21,024 nt of DNA. Origin: a virus. Below the pieces are notes generated by a model. That model did not search any database, was not told where the DNA came from, and was given only the letters and a program-made list of their open reading frames with translations. Of this stretch, positions 1-4,572 are shown in pieces. How positions within the stretch are numbered: the first letter of the stretch is position 1; the number at the start of each line of letters is the position of its first letter. Location of the stretch: IMG/VR virus record IMGVR_UViG_3300025769_012299, positions 1 through 21,024 of that record; one strand, written 5' to 3'. The translations under genes were made by a program, and so were the position numbers.

Positions 1-1
1 A

Positions 2-178
2 AAGTGGAAATTCGAAAATCCAACAGATTTGCAGAGAGCAGTAAAGATCTGTGAGCGTCGATTACCAGTAAGAAGCTGGCGAGTAATAGAAGAGAAGAAT
101 ATGATTGAGTTTGAGAGTGTAAAAGCGGAAGAAATGTATTCGATTGCAAAAGCAGTAGCGGGGTCAAGGTGGGATTGA
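2..178 (+). CDS. 3' end of an unrecognised gene (partial)
   Basis: An open frame enters from the left edge and ends at TGA 176-178, giving 58 residues with no start inside the window. The visible C-terminus is mixed and charged (it begins KWKFENPTDL and ends VAGSRWD), with no transmembrane segment or recognisable motif. It shares the TGATG stop/start with the next gene, so it belongs to the same plus-strand operon. Codon use and coupling support real coding, but no function can be given. Confidence 0.6.
   Translation, partial: KWKFENPTDLQRAVKICERRLPVRSWRVIEEKNMIEFESVKAEEMYSIAKAVAGSRWD
157..165 (+). repeat. repeated strand-biased motif (A)GCGGGGTC
   Basis: By eye, the 8-mer GCGGGGTC occurs five times on the plus strand: 158-165, 1570-1577, 5869-5876, 6616-6623 and 13691-13698. 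Four are preceded by A. No copy was found on the minus strand. Copies fall in different reading frames and one lies in a terminator, so protein coding does not explain them. Confidence 0.6.
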
Positions 179-318
179 TGGACCTAGTATTGACTGCAGT
201 AGTTCTACCATTTCAAGTGGTATTATTCTCGATCGCAGGCTGGATGTTCATGATGGCGTGTCTACTGCCAATTATAGCTGTACGCGACATAATTCATCGT
301 AAATTAGACGGAAATTAA
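178..318 (+). CDS. small membrane protein, 46 aa
   Basis: The ATG overlaps the upstream TGA by one base (TGATG), typical of translational coupling. The 46-aa product is almost entirely one long hydrophobic stretch (residues about 3-36, including FQVVLFSIAGW) and ends in a basic tail (RDIIHRKLDGN), so a single-span or hairpin inner-membrane protein is likely. No family is recognised. It is one of at least six tiny membrane proteins in the first 1.8 kb, and a holin-like role is possible but unproven. Confidence 0.6.
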   Translation: MDLVLTAVVLPFQVVLFSIAGWMFMMACLLPIIAVRDIIHRKLDGN

Positions 319-383
319 TACACACTTTTACGGGGTTTAAAAAATTTTGGGTCGGACATAATTGTACGAAATTAAAAGAAATT

Positions 384-518
384 TTGAGTAAGATTGTTGT
401 AGAATTGTTAATTATTCTTATTGTTATTCGGTTGTATTTGGTTATCATGGTCATATGTAATCGTCATGATGAACCAAGTAAAAAACACATTGCGTGTTGG
501 GGATTGAAGTGCAGATAA
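384..518 (+). CDS. possible 44-aa membrane peptide (TTG start)
   Basis: A TTG-initiated frame encodes a hydrophobic helix (residues about 4-22, IVVELLIILIVIRLYLVIM) and a basic tail rich in His, Arg and Lys with three cysteines. An internal ATG at 435-437 would drop the helix. Shine-Dalgarno support is weak (AAAAGAAA upstream), and its 3' end overlaps the hairpin at 513-605, so this may be chance. The helix plus positive tail is the only reason for listing it. Confidence 0.25.
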   Translation: MSKIVVELLIILIVIRLYLVIMVICNRHDEPSKKHIACWGLKCR

Positions 519-605
519 TCGGTTTCATTATGTGCTTCGTGTTAGCACCCTTACGGCTGGCGCCGACGGGTGACAGACGAAACGCACACATTCAAACGAT
601 TATCT
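513..605 (+). ncRNA. candidate structured RNA (long interrupted hairpin)
   Basis: The segment folds into one long arm. 513-521 plus 523-525 pair with 594-605 (12 bp, G522 bulged). 531-535 pair with 584-588 and 536-540 with 577-581, with A582/C583 bulged. 546-550 (CACCC) pair with 568-572 (GGGTG). 554-557 (CGGC) pair with 562-565 (GCCG) around a TGGC loop. About 31 bp form in 93 nt, in an interval without a confident gene. The basal stem is AT-rich and the apex GC-rich, unlike a simple terminator, although TTTT follows at 605-608. It matches no RNA family I can name and is not a tRNA cloverleaf. The strand is assumed from the flanking genes. Confidence 0.55.
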
Positions 606-624
606 TTTAGCTTGGTGAGAAGTT

Positions 625-717
625 ATGATTGACTATATTGTCCATCAAATATGGATTTATTTTACCACATTTTTTGGCACAATAAAAGTATTATTTTTGA
701 GTAGGTATATGGTTTAG
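625..717 (+). CDS. possible 30-aa hydrophobic peptide
   Basis: An ATG preceded by GAGAAG could start a 30-aa peptide (MIDYIVHQIW... ending SRYMV) dominated by aromatic and aliphatic residues, consistent with one membrane helix. The length is close to random expectation in AT-rich DNA. It is listed because neighbours include other tiny membrane proteins and it has a plausible purine-rich site just upstream. Confidence 0.25.
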   Translation: MIDYIVHQIWIYFTTFFGTIKVLFLSRYMV

Positions 718-770
718 TTGATAGAGTGGTGTGAACTAAACAAAATAAAGTGCATTATTGGAAGGTAGGA

Positions 771-1082
771 ATGGAAAAAGACGGAAATAAAGGAGTTGGA
801 AATCCTATGGTACGTGCTCTCGGTAAAACGAAGCCAGACCGTAATTGGTACACTGAGGATTTTCAGTGGTATTTAAAATGGGGTGCATCGGTGATAATAC
901 TGTTTAGCCTCGCTATGAGAGCTGCTGGTATTGAGTACCGAATGTACGATTTATACTTTGGTTGGGTGGGCATTCTCTTGTGGATTTGGGTGTCCGTAAT
1001 TTGGAGAGATCGAGCGTTAATCATGTTGAACACAGTATCATGGTTTATGCTTACAGTAGCAATTATGAAGGAGTGGGCATAA
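771..1082 (+). CDS. three-span membrane protein, 103 aa
   Basis: ATG 771 was chosen over GTG 750 because GGAAGG sits about 6 nt upstream of it. The protein has a hydrophilic N-terminus (residues 1-32, with a WYTEDFQWYLKWG stretch) and then three hydrophobic segments at roughly 33-48, 58-76 and 82-98, separated by short loops with Arg, Asp and Glu. It should be an integral inner-membrane protein. I know no characterised family for it. It is followed by a TAATG overlap with the next small membrane gene. Confidence 0.7.
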   Translation: MEKDGNKGVGNPMVRALGKTKPDRNWYTEDFQWYLKWGASVIILFSLAMRAAGIEYRMYDLYFGWVGILLWIWVSVIWRDRALIMLNTVSWFMLTVAIMKEWA

Positions 1083-1165
1083 TGTTAGAAACAGCATTTT
1101 TATTAATCGCAACAGCAGTAGTATGTTTTTGGCTCGCAATGGGTGGAGAAGGAGAGGACGAATGA
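1082..1165 (+). CDS. 27-aa single-span membrane peptide
   Basis: The start overlaps the previous stop (TAATG) and its own stop overlaps the next ATG (ATGA). The product is one hydrophobic helix (residues 4-20) followed by an acidic tail, GGEGEDE. Tight coupling on both sides is the main argument that it is translated. Function unknown. Confidence 0.5.
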   Translation: MLETAFLLIATAVVCFWLAMGGEGEDE

Positions 1166-1248
1166 ACGAAGCAATAACAGTAGGACACTTTCTACTCTTT
1201 ATGGTTATACTACAGGCACAGTTGTTTACAATGTGGTATCTGAGGTAA
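1162..1248 (+). CDS. 28-aa single-span membrane peptide
   Basis: It starts within the preceding stop (ATGA) after GGAGAGGA, an adequate ribosome-binding site about 4 nt upstream, and ends in a TAATG overlap with the next frame. The peptide is a single hydrophobic helix (about residues 6-26, HFLLFMVILQAQLFTMWYL). The downstream frame could be extended leftward through this region (from 1143), but the coupled tiny-gene arrangement fits the neighbourhood better. Confidence 0.45.
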   Translation: MNEAITVGHFLLFMVILQAQLFTMWYLR

Positions 1249-1409
1249 TGTACAAGTTGAATACAGATTTTATTTATTATATCGAGCTGAATGGCGTGCT
1301 CTTTGCAGATCAGCCATTTGAAACTTATGAAGCAGCCTATGAATACATCATGGAAAGTGGAATGTACTACGAAGGTGAGTGGGAGATAATGGAATGGCCC
1401 GTAGATTAA
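1248..1409 (+). CDS. small soluble acidic protein, 53 aa
   Basis: It begins at the ATG of a TAATG junction and gives a 53-aa acidic, aromatic-rich protein (MYKLNTDFIYYIELNG at the start, EWEIMEWPVD at the end) without a membrane span. The frame stays open upstream to 1143, but that extension overlaps the 28-aa membrane peptide and reads as low-complexity Arg/Ser/Thr sequence, so the shorter form is preferred. A strand-like N-terminus and a helical middle (ETYEAAYEYIMESG) suggest a small alpha/beta fold. No family is recognised. Confidence 0.5.
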   Translation: MYKLNTDFIYYIELNGVLFADQPFETYEAAYEYIMESGMYYEGEWEIMEWPVD

Positions 1410-1594
1410 GTCATCTGCATGAAGCAGGAGAAACCTATTTTGAACATCTGCGATTTGCTTGGTCAGTAGGATTTGTAATGATAGTACACGGACTATTACC
1501 CTGGGTGTGGGAATATCGTGCTACAGAGATGATGGCAAGACGAGACATACAACGTCGAGAAAAAACGCGGCGGGGTCAGAGCGGCTATGAGTAA
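1394..1594 (+). CDS. DUF6356-like small membrane protein, 66 aa
   Basis: ATG 1394 follows GGGAG at about 9 nt; a GTG at 1379 is the alternative start. The sequence HLHEAGETYFEHLRFAW followed by a hydrophobic span (about residues 19-40, ending LLPWVWEY) resembles the DUF6356 pattern of a short His/Glu amphipathic segment plus one membrane helix near the end, found in proteobacteria and their phages. The C-terminus is strongly basic (MMARRDIQRREKTRRGQ). The biochemical role is unknown. It overlaps both neighbours. Confidence 0.6.
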   Translation: MARRLSHLHEAGETYFEHLRFAWSVGFVMIVHGLLPWVWEYRATEMMARRDIQRREKTRRGQSGYE

Positions 1595-1778
1595 GTATAG
1601 AGTAGTAGATGAACGAAAGTGGTGGCGCATCTGGGCTCAATCTCTCGGAAACAAAGTAGGAAATGATAAAGAGGCGGATATCGTGGCAGGTATTCGCACT
1701 TTTTGGTGGCTAGTACATATTGTAACGTGCTTTTTCATTATTGCACACAACGGTATGAATATGGGACTTTGGCTATGA
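1587..1778 (+). CDS. small single-span membrane protein, 63 aa
   Basis: The start lies 8 nt inside the previous gene and the stop overlaps the metallophosphoesterase ATG (ATGA). The N-terminal 35 residues are hydrophilic with a WWRIW motif, followed by one hydrophobic segment (about 38-53, FWWLVHIVTCFFIIAH) close to the C-terminus, a tail-anchored layout. Function unknown; it completes the run of tiny membrane proteins. Confidence 0.6.
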   Translation: MSKYRVVDERKWWRIWAQSLGNKVGNDKEADIVAGIRTFWWLVHIVTCFFIIAHNGMNMGLWL

Positions 1779-2476
1779 AAACATTACTTATGAGCGATCT
1801 TCATATTGGATTTCGCTTTTCTCGTGCATCTGACATATTGAAAGTATTAAACACAGAGAAGTTTGACCGTCTCGTGCTGGTAGGAGATATATTCGATATT
1901 GCACAGATGATGAAACGTCCATACTGGGACGAGCATCATACTGCAGTGCTGAAAAAAATACTCAAGATTGCAAAGAACAAAGAGGTTGTGTACGTTATCG
2001 GAAATCACGACTATCCTCTCTACTATCTACAAGAGTACACGAATCGACTTGCAGGGTTAAAACTCTGTAGAGAGTACGTGTACAAAAGTGGAAAACAGAA
2101 AATACTCTGCATACACGGAGATCAGCTCGACCGTGTAAGTAGAAGTACACAGTTGGTAGGCGATTATCTCTATCATATCGGACTGCATCTAAACAAGTAT
2201 GTAAACTTTGTTCGCAGTGCGTTTGGCTTTTCATACTGGAGTTTTTCAAAGTGGGCAAAAGACCGAGTAAAAAAGTTAATTGCAAAAGCATTCAACATGG
2301 ATGCTGTACTCGAGAATTATAGAAATGAGTACAGTGCAAATGTAATTGTATATGGTCACACGCATATGCCGATGATAACAGAGAGTGTAGTAAACACAGG
2401 AACATTTGTGGAGATTGCTACATATGTAACAGAAGAAGGTGGAGTATTTACTCTACACGATTTGGACAAGGCATAA
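1775..2476 (+). CDS. calcineurin-like metallophosphoesterase, 233 aa
   Basis: All dimetal-site motifs of the calcineurin-like phosphoesterase fold are present in order: D8-x-H10, G37-D38-xx-D41, G76-N77-H78-D79, H113-G114-D115 and G193-H194-x-H196. Length and motif spacing resemble the UDP-2,3-diacylglucosamine hydrolase (LpxH-like) branch and phage-borne relatives. The sequence cannot tell a nucleotide, nucleic-acid or lipid-A precursor substrate. ATG 1775 was chosen because it overlaps the upstream stop (ATGA) and the SDLHIG motif starts 6 residues later; an upstream start would run through the preceding gene. It is the last gene before promoter 2489-2518. Confidence 0.9.
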   Translation: MKTLLMSDLHIGFRFSRASDILKVLNTEKFDRLVLVGDIFDIAQMMKRPYWDEHHTAVLKKILKIAKNKEVVYVIGNHDYPLYYLQEYTNRLAGLKLCREYVYKSGKQKILCIHGDQLDRVSRSTQLVGDYLYHIGLHLNKYVNFVRSAFGFSYWSFSKWAKDRVKKLIAKAFNMDAVLENYRNEYSANVIVYGHTHMPMITESVVNTGTFVEIATYVTEEGGVFTLHDLDKA

Positions 2477-2477
2477 C

Positions 2478-2518
2478 AAAAATAGTTCTTGACAAAAATT
2501 GGTAGTAAATGTTACAAT
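2478..2518 (+). promoter_or_regulatory. sigma70-type promoter P2489
   Basis: An A-rich block ending AAAAATAGTTC leads into -35 TTGACA (2489-2494), then an 18-nt spacer and -10 TACAAT (2513-2518). Transcription should start near 2525 and serve the secreted-protein gene at 2598. Confidence 0.85.
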
Positions 2519-2524
2519 ATTATT

Positions 2525-2591
2525 ACAGTCGAGTACTGTTTTAAAATTCATACGCTGTGAAGCGACAGAGATCGTCGTGAGACGATAGGAG
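2525..2591 (+). promoter_or_regulatory. structured 5' leader with three hairpins
   Basis: From about the predicted transcript start, three consecutive hairpins can form: ACAGT/ACTGT (2525-2529 with 2535-2539), CGCT-GTGA-AGCG (2553-2564) and ATCGTC-GTGA-GACGAT (2571-2586). The last two carry the same GNRA-type GTGA tetraloop. The third ends directly against the AGGAG ribosome-binding site (2587-2591), so it could influence translation or mRNA stability. Confidence 0.5.
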
Positions 2592-2597
2592 AATACA

Positions 2598-2834
2598 ATG
2601 AAATATCTAATAGGTATGGCAGCCTTGTTGCTGTCTGTAAGTGCATATTCTCAGGAGATTGTGGTAGTCGAAAAACGAGGAAAAACGTACGCGCTTGTTA
2701 CAAGCTGCACGACTACAAGTAGACCTACGGCCATTCAAGTACGGGGGCGGCCAGAGAAAGGATCAACCGTGATACTCAAAACACGGAAGAAAACACATAG
2801 ATGTGAAGTTACTAAAGCTGTAGTAATCACATAA
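2598..2834 (+). CDS. secreted small protein, 78 aa
   Basis: The ATG follows AGGAG at 6 nt. Residues 1-19 (MKYLIGMAALLLSVSAYSQ) form a classical signal peptide with likely cleavage near S16-Q19; no lipobox cysteine is present. The mature part is about 60 residues, basic, strand-rich, with two cysteines (C37 and C69) that could form a periplasmic disulfide. No family is recognised. It has its own strong promoter, structured leader and immediate terminator, so it is probably made in quantity as a monocistronic message. Confidence 0.75.
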   Translation: MKYLIGMAALLLSVSAYSQEIVVVEKRGKTYALVTSCTTTSRPTAIQVRGRPEKGSTVILKTRKKTHRCEVTKAVVIT

Positions 2835-2836
2835 AG

Positions 2837-2861
2837 AAAAAGGGGCTTAGGCCCCTTTTTT
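2837..2861. terminator. bidirectional intrinsic terminator
   Basis: A-run, GGGGC (2842-2846), TTAG loop, GCCCC (2851-2855), T-run. It is symmetric in A and T, so it can end the plus-strand gene at 2598 and the converging minus-strand operon. The minus-strand 61-aa gene has its stop codon inside the hairpin loop. Confidence 0.9.
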
Positions 2862-3032
2862 GTGTCTTACATATGGCGGACAACGCTCGTTGACTCCAAT
2901 GTAGAAATTATATTTTTTATCACTCTCTGTATGGTATTCTTTATATCTACATAAAGTAACAGGAGTGACTTTTCCAGAAGAGTATATAACTGTGCTGCTC
3001 TCGAGTACGAGATACAGCCAGATCACGGTCAT
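2847..3032 (-). CDS. small protein with hydrophobic N-terminus, 61 aa
   Basis: The start overlaps the iscU stop (ATGA on the minus strand), indicating coupling. The first ~16 residues (MTVIWLYLVLESSTVI) are hydrophobic and could be a weak signal or anchor; the rest is polar, basic and Tyr-rich, with cysteines C28 and C51. Its stop codon lies in the loop of the terminator at 2837-2861. No family is recognised. Position after iscU hints at a shared expression unit but not necessarily a shared function. Confidence 0.55.
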   Translation of the reverse strand: MTVIWLYLVLESSTVIYSSGKVTPVTLCRYKEYHTESDKKYNFYIGVNERCPPYVRHKKGA

Positions 3033-3418
3033 TGATTGTTGGCCGTGTGCTCCTTTTGATTATAGTCTGCGATTGCAGCTTTGATGGCATCCTCTGCAAG
3101 TACTGAGCAGTGTATTTTTACTGGAGGTAGTGTAAGTTCTCGTGCGATGTCTGTATTAGTGATTCGCCCGGCTTCTTCAAGACTTTTACCTTTGACCCAC
3201 TCGGTGAGTAAAGAACTAGAAGCAATAGCACTACCACAGCCATAGGTCTTAAATTTTGCGTCCTCAATGATTCCATCCTCAACTCTTATTTGAAGTTGCA
3301 TGACATCACCACAAGCAGGTGCTCCCACCATACCTGTACCAACATCCTTATCCTCTCTATCCATCTTTCCAACATTGCGAGGATTTTCATAGTGATCTAT
3401 TACTTTATCTGAGTACAT
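3029..3418 (-). CDS. iscU: Fe-S cluster assembly scaffold IscU, 129 aa
   Basis: The protein reads almost like bacterial housekeeping IscU: MYSDKVIDHYENPRNVG at the start, GAPACGD with C36 and D38, YGCGSAIASSS with C61, and LPPVKIHC with H103 and C104. Those are the cluster ligands and the LPPVK site recognised by the HscA chaperone (97-101), so it should accept sulfur from host IscS and use host HscA/HscB. Length equals the family norm. ATG 3418 follows AGGTGG at 8 nt; a GTG at 3430 would add four residues. No iscS, hscA or fdx is nearby, so it must plug into the host machinery. It is the fifth gene of a minus-strand operon with bS21 and MazG. Recent capture from a gammaproteobacterial host is inferred from the resemblance. 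Confidence 0.95.
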   Translation of the reverse strand: MYSDKVIDHYENPRNVGKMDREDKDVGTGMVGAPACGDVMQLQIRVEDGIIEDAKFKTYGCGSAIASSSLLTEWVKGKSLEEAGRITNTDIARELTLPPVKIHCSVLAEDAIKAAIADYNQKEHTANNQ

Positions 3419-3540
3419 TGCTTTTTCCACCTATCTAAAGTTTCTTTGTGTATAGCCTCATGTGAGTAGTACATTGTAATACCCCCAAATACCATCGGAC
3501 ACATAAAGACTGCGAGCAACCCTAGTAAGCCTATATCCAT
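3400..3540 (-). CDS. small membrane protein, 46 aa
   Basis: ATG 3540 shares one base with the mazG stop (TAATG on the minus strand), and the 3' end overlaps the start of iscU by 19 nt. Residues 1-22 (MDIGLLGLLAVFMCPMVFGG) are a hydrophobic span followed by a basic helical tail (HKETLDRWKKQCTQIK). A single-pass inner-membrane protein is likely; the role is unknown. It fills the gap between mazG and iscU that would otherwise look empty. Confidence 0.55.
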   Translation of the reverse strand: MDIGLLGLLAVFMCPMVFGGITMYYSHEAIHKETLDRWKKQCTQIK

Positions 3541-3923
3541 TAGGCTTCTACTAGAATATCTTTTAGATTGGGCTCAAAAAAGTTTGGCCCCTTGATGACT
3601 TTGCCGTCTTCTCTTTTCATAGGTCTGCCATCTGCACCGAGCTTACTCATATTGCTCCGGTGAACTTCAAGATAGCATTCGTCAAGGTCAATACCAAATG
3701 CATGACCAGCACCATAGATAACGTATAACAAATCTGTAAGAGCGTCGGCAACCTCCACGAGGTCACGGTTCTCAATAGCTTCTTCCAGTTCTTCATATTC
3801 TTCTCGAATCAACTCCAGGCGTAATTCACGTGTACTAAAGTCAGGCCAAGTCGGATGAACTTGTACCTCTTGACCAAAGGCCTCCATGAAATCGCCTGCA
3901 AGTTCAAAATTGCTTGGTATCAT
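3540..3923 (-). CDS. mazG: MazG-like nucleotide pyrophosphohydrolase, 127 aa
   Basis: The all-alpha NTP-PPase signature is visible as E41-E42-xx-E45 in an EEYEELEEA helix and E57-xx-D60 in VEVADALTDLLYV, the acidic Mg-binding set of MazG/PRA-PH enzymes. The C-terminus GPNFFEPNLKDIL is typical of phage and bacterial single-domain members. Such enzymes hydrolyse (d)NTPs, and phage versions have been discussed as trimming nucleotide pools or alarmones; the substrate here cannot be read from sequence. The start overlaps the bS21 gene by 20 nt. It fits the nucleotide-economy theme of a lytic phage. Confidence 0.9.
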   Translation of the reverse strand: MIPSNFELAGDFMEAFGQEVQVHPTWPDFSTRELRLELIREEYEELEEAIENRDLVEVADALTDLLYVIYGAGHAFGIDLDECYLEVHRSNMSKLGADGRPMKREDGKVIKGPNFFEPNLKDILVEA

Positions 3924-4113
3924 ATTTTTTCCTTTCCTGTTCTAGTTTCTTTCTCGCTCGAGCGATTCCGGCCTTCTTTGCCTTCCTACGCTTTTCCGAG
4001 GGTTTAGTATAAAATTCTTTTTCGCGGACTTCCCACAAATGATCTGTGCACTTTCTTTTCAAAACGCGAAGTGCTGAGTTTACGTTGTTATTTCTTACTT
4101 TTACTGATGGCAT
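3904..4113 (-). CDS. rpsU: 30S ribosomal protein bS21, 69 aa
   Basis: MPSVKVRNNNVNSALRVLKR followed by REKEFYTKPSEKRRKAKKAG is the bS21 pattern: a short N-terminal strand, then two long basic helices rich in Lys and Arg. Length (69 aa) matches the bacterial protein (~70 aa). An in-frame upstream extension to 4206 exists, but the family start MPSVKVR fixes the ATG at 4113. bS21 sits near the anti-Shine-Dalgarno end of 16S rRNA and affects initiation; phage copies are known and are thought to replace the host protein and bias translation to phage mRNAs. It overlaps both neighbours. Confidence 0.93.
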   Translation of the reverse strand: MPSVKVRNNNVNSALRVLKRKCTDHLWEVREKEFYTKPSEKRRKAKKAGIARARKKLEQERKKYDTKQF

Positions 4114-4279
4114 TAAATGTCCAGCCTTTTTTTCGTAAATACGAAACTTGCTTACGCACAGAGTTATACGTCCTATCTGGAAAGTGTTCACGTAGCTGTT
4201 CTTCATTTGAACTTCCGTAAACCTCTTTCAGCAGTTGACGCTCCCTTTGCGACCACGGTTTTTTACTGTATATTTTCAT
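4088..4279 (-). CDS. SANT/Myb-like DNA-binding protein, 63 aa
   Basis: MKIYSKKPWSQRERQLLKEVYG starts a Myb/SANT-like three-helix unit: W-S-x-R-E-x-x-L-L-K, then LREHFPDRTYNSVRKQVSYLRKKGW as the helix-turn-helix and recognition helix. The protein is strongly basic. ATG 4279 lies only 7 nt beyond the -10 element 4287-4292, so the mRNA is probably leaderless; an ATG at 4315 lies inside the -35 and cannot be used from this promoter. It is the first gene of the minus-strand operon and a candidate transcriptional regulator, related in type to the HTH proteins at 12110 and 15028. Confidence 0.75.
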   Translation of the reverse strand: MKIYSKKPWSQRERQLLKEVYGSSNEEQLREHFPDRTYNSVRKQVSYLRKKGWTFNAISKSKK

Positions 4280-4286
4280 ATTGATT

Positions 4287-4325
4287 ATTATAAGGGAAAT
4301 GAAATCAAAAGTCAAGCATTATTTT
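4287..4325 (-). promoter_or_regulatory. sigma70-type promoter for the minus operon
   Basis: Read on the minus strand: an A-rich block ending AATAATGC, -35 TTGACT (4315-4310), a 17-nt spacer and -10 TATAAT (4292-4287). The ATG of the SANT-like gene begins 7 nt after the -10, so the transcript should start at or beside the start codon. Confidence 0.9.
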
Positions 4326-4340
4326 TTTAATGAGGTCGTC

Positions 4341-4380
4341 AAAAAAATATCTTGACATTCGTTTCATTTTTCTGTATAAT
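4341..4380 (+). promoter_or_regulatory. sigma70-type promoter P4352
   Basis: An A-tract (4341-4347), -35 TTGACA (4352-4357), 17-nt spacer, -10 TATAAT (4375-4380). It is divergent from the minus promoter, with -35 elements about 37 nt apart. It probably drives the operon from 4391 through the M15 peptidase. Confidence 0.9.
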
Positions 4381-4390
4381 GATGTCATTG

Positions 4391-4429
4391 ATGAGTGCAC
4401 TTCTGCGCTTTGTAAGGAGATCATTTTGA
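4391..4429 (+). CDS. possible 12-aa leader peptide
   Basis: An ATG 10 nt after the -10 element opens a mini-ORF, MSALLRFVRRSF, whose TGA overlaps the next gene's TTG (TTGA). Inside it lies the AAGGAG site (4414-4419) used by that next gene. The same TTGA coupling occurs at 9329 and 18116. It could act as a coupling or attenuating leader; coding is not proven. Confidence 0.35.
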   Translation: MSALLRFVRRSF

Positions 4430-4572
4430 TTGAGTTATATCTAATTTTTGGAATTTGTATGTTTGGCTGTGCCCAGACTGCATTTCACTTAGGTCGGCGT
4501 GATGGTATAGAAGCTACTGTCGACTATTTTATTAACACCGGAGCAATAGAGGTAGATGAACCAAATGACTAA
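4426..4572 (+). CDS. small membrane protein, 48 aa (TTG start)
   Basis: TTG 4426 follows a strong AAGGAG at about 6 nt; the frame is open further upstream, but that lies across the promoter. The product starts with a hydrophobic span (residues 2-21, IELYLIFGICMFGCAQTAF) followed by an acidic C-terminus (YFINTGAIEVDEPND). As a short membrane protein directly preceding an endolysin-like gene it could be a holin or lysis accessory, but no family match supports that. It overlaps the next gene by 17 nt. Confidence 0.6.
   Translation: MIELYLIFGICMFGCAQTAFHLGRRDGIEATVDYFINTGAIEVDEPND

Larger units (their letters stand above)
319..749 (+). other. gene-poor interval
   Basis: This is the only stretch over 300 bases without a confident gene. 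It holds two weak tiny ORFs (384-518, 625-717) and a long, well-paired RNA-like hairpin (513-605). The rest is AT-rich, and I found no convincing TTGACA/TATAAT promoter like those elsewhere in the window. The minus-strand frame at 272-454 looks like chance. Confidence 0.6.

Noticed and set aside
272-454. 60-codon minus-strand frame
   Set aside because: Low-complexity Ile/Asn/Thr sequence in AT-rich DNA, opposite strand to all neighbours, no SD.
513-605. tRNA or ordinary Rho-independent terminator
   Set aside because: No cloverleaf, no TTCGA arm or anticodon loop. The basal stem is AT-rich with a bulge and the strongest pairing is at the tip, unlike a terminator, so it is kept as an unassigned structured RNA.
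1143-1247. Upstream extension of the 53-aa gene at 1248
   Set aside because: The extension overlaps the coupled 28-aa membrane peptide and reads as Arg/Ser/Thr-rich noise; the TAATG junction gives a better start.
1995-2291. 98-codon minus-strand frame inside the metallophosphoesterase
   Set aside because: It is antisense to an unambiguous enzyme with all five metal-binding motifs.
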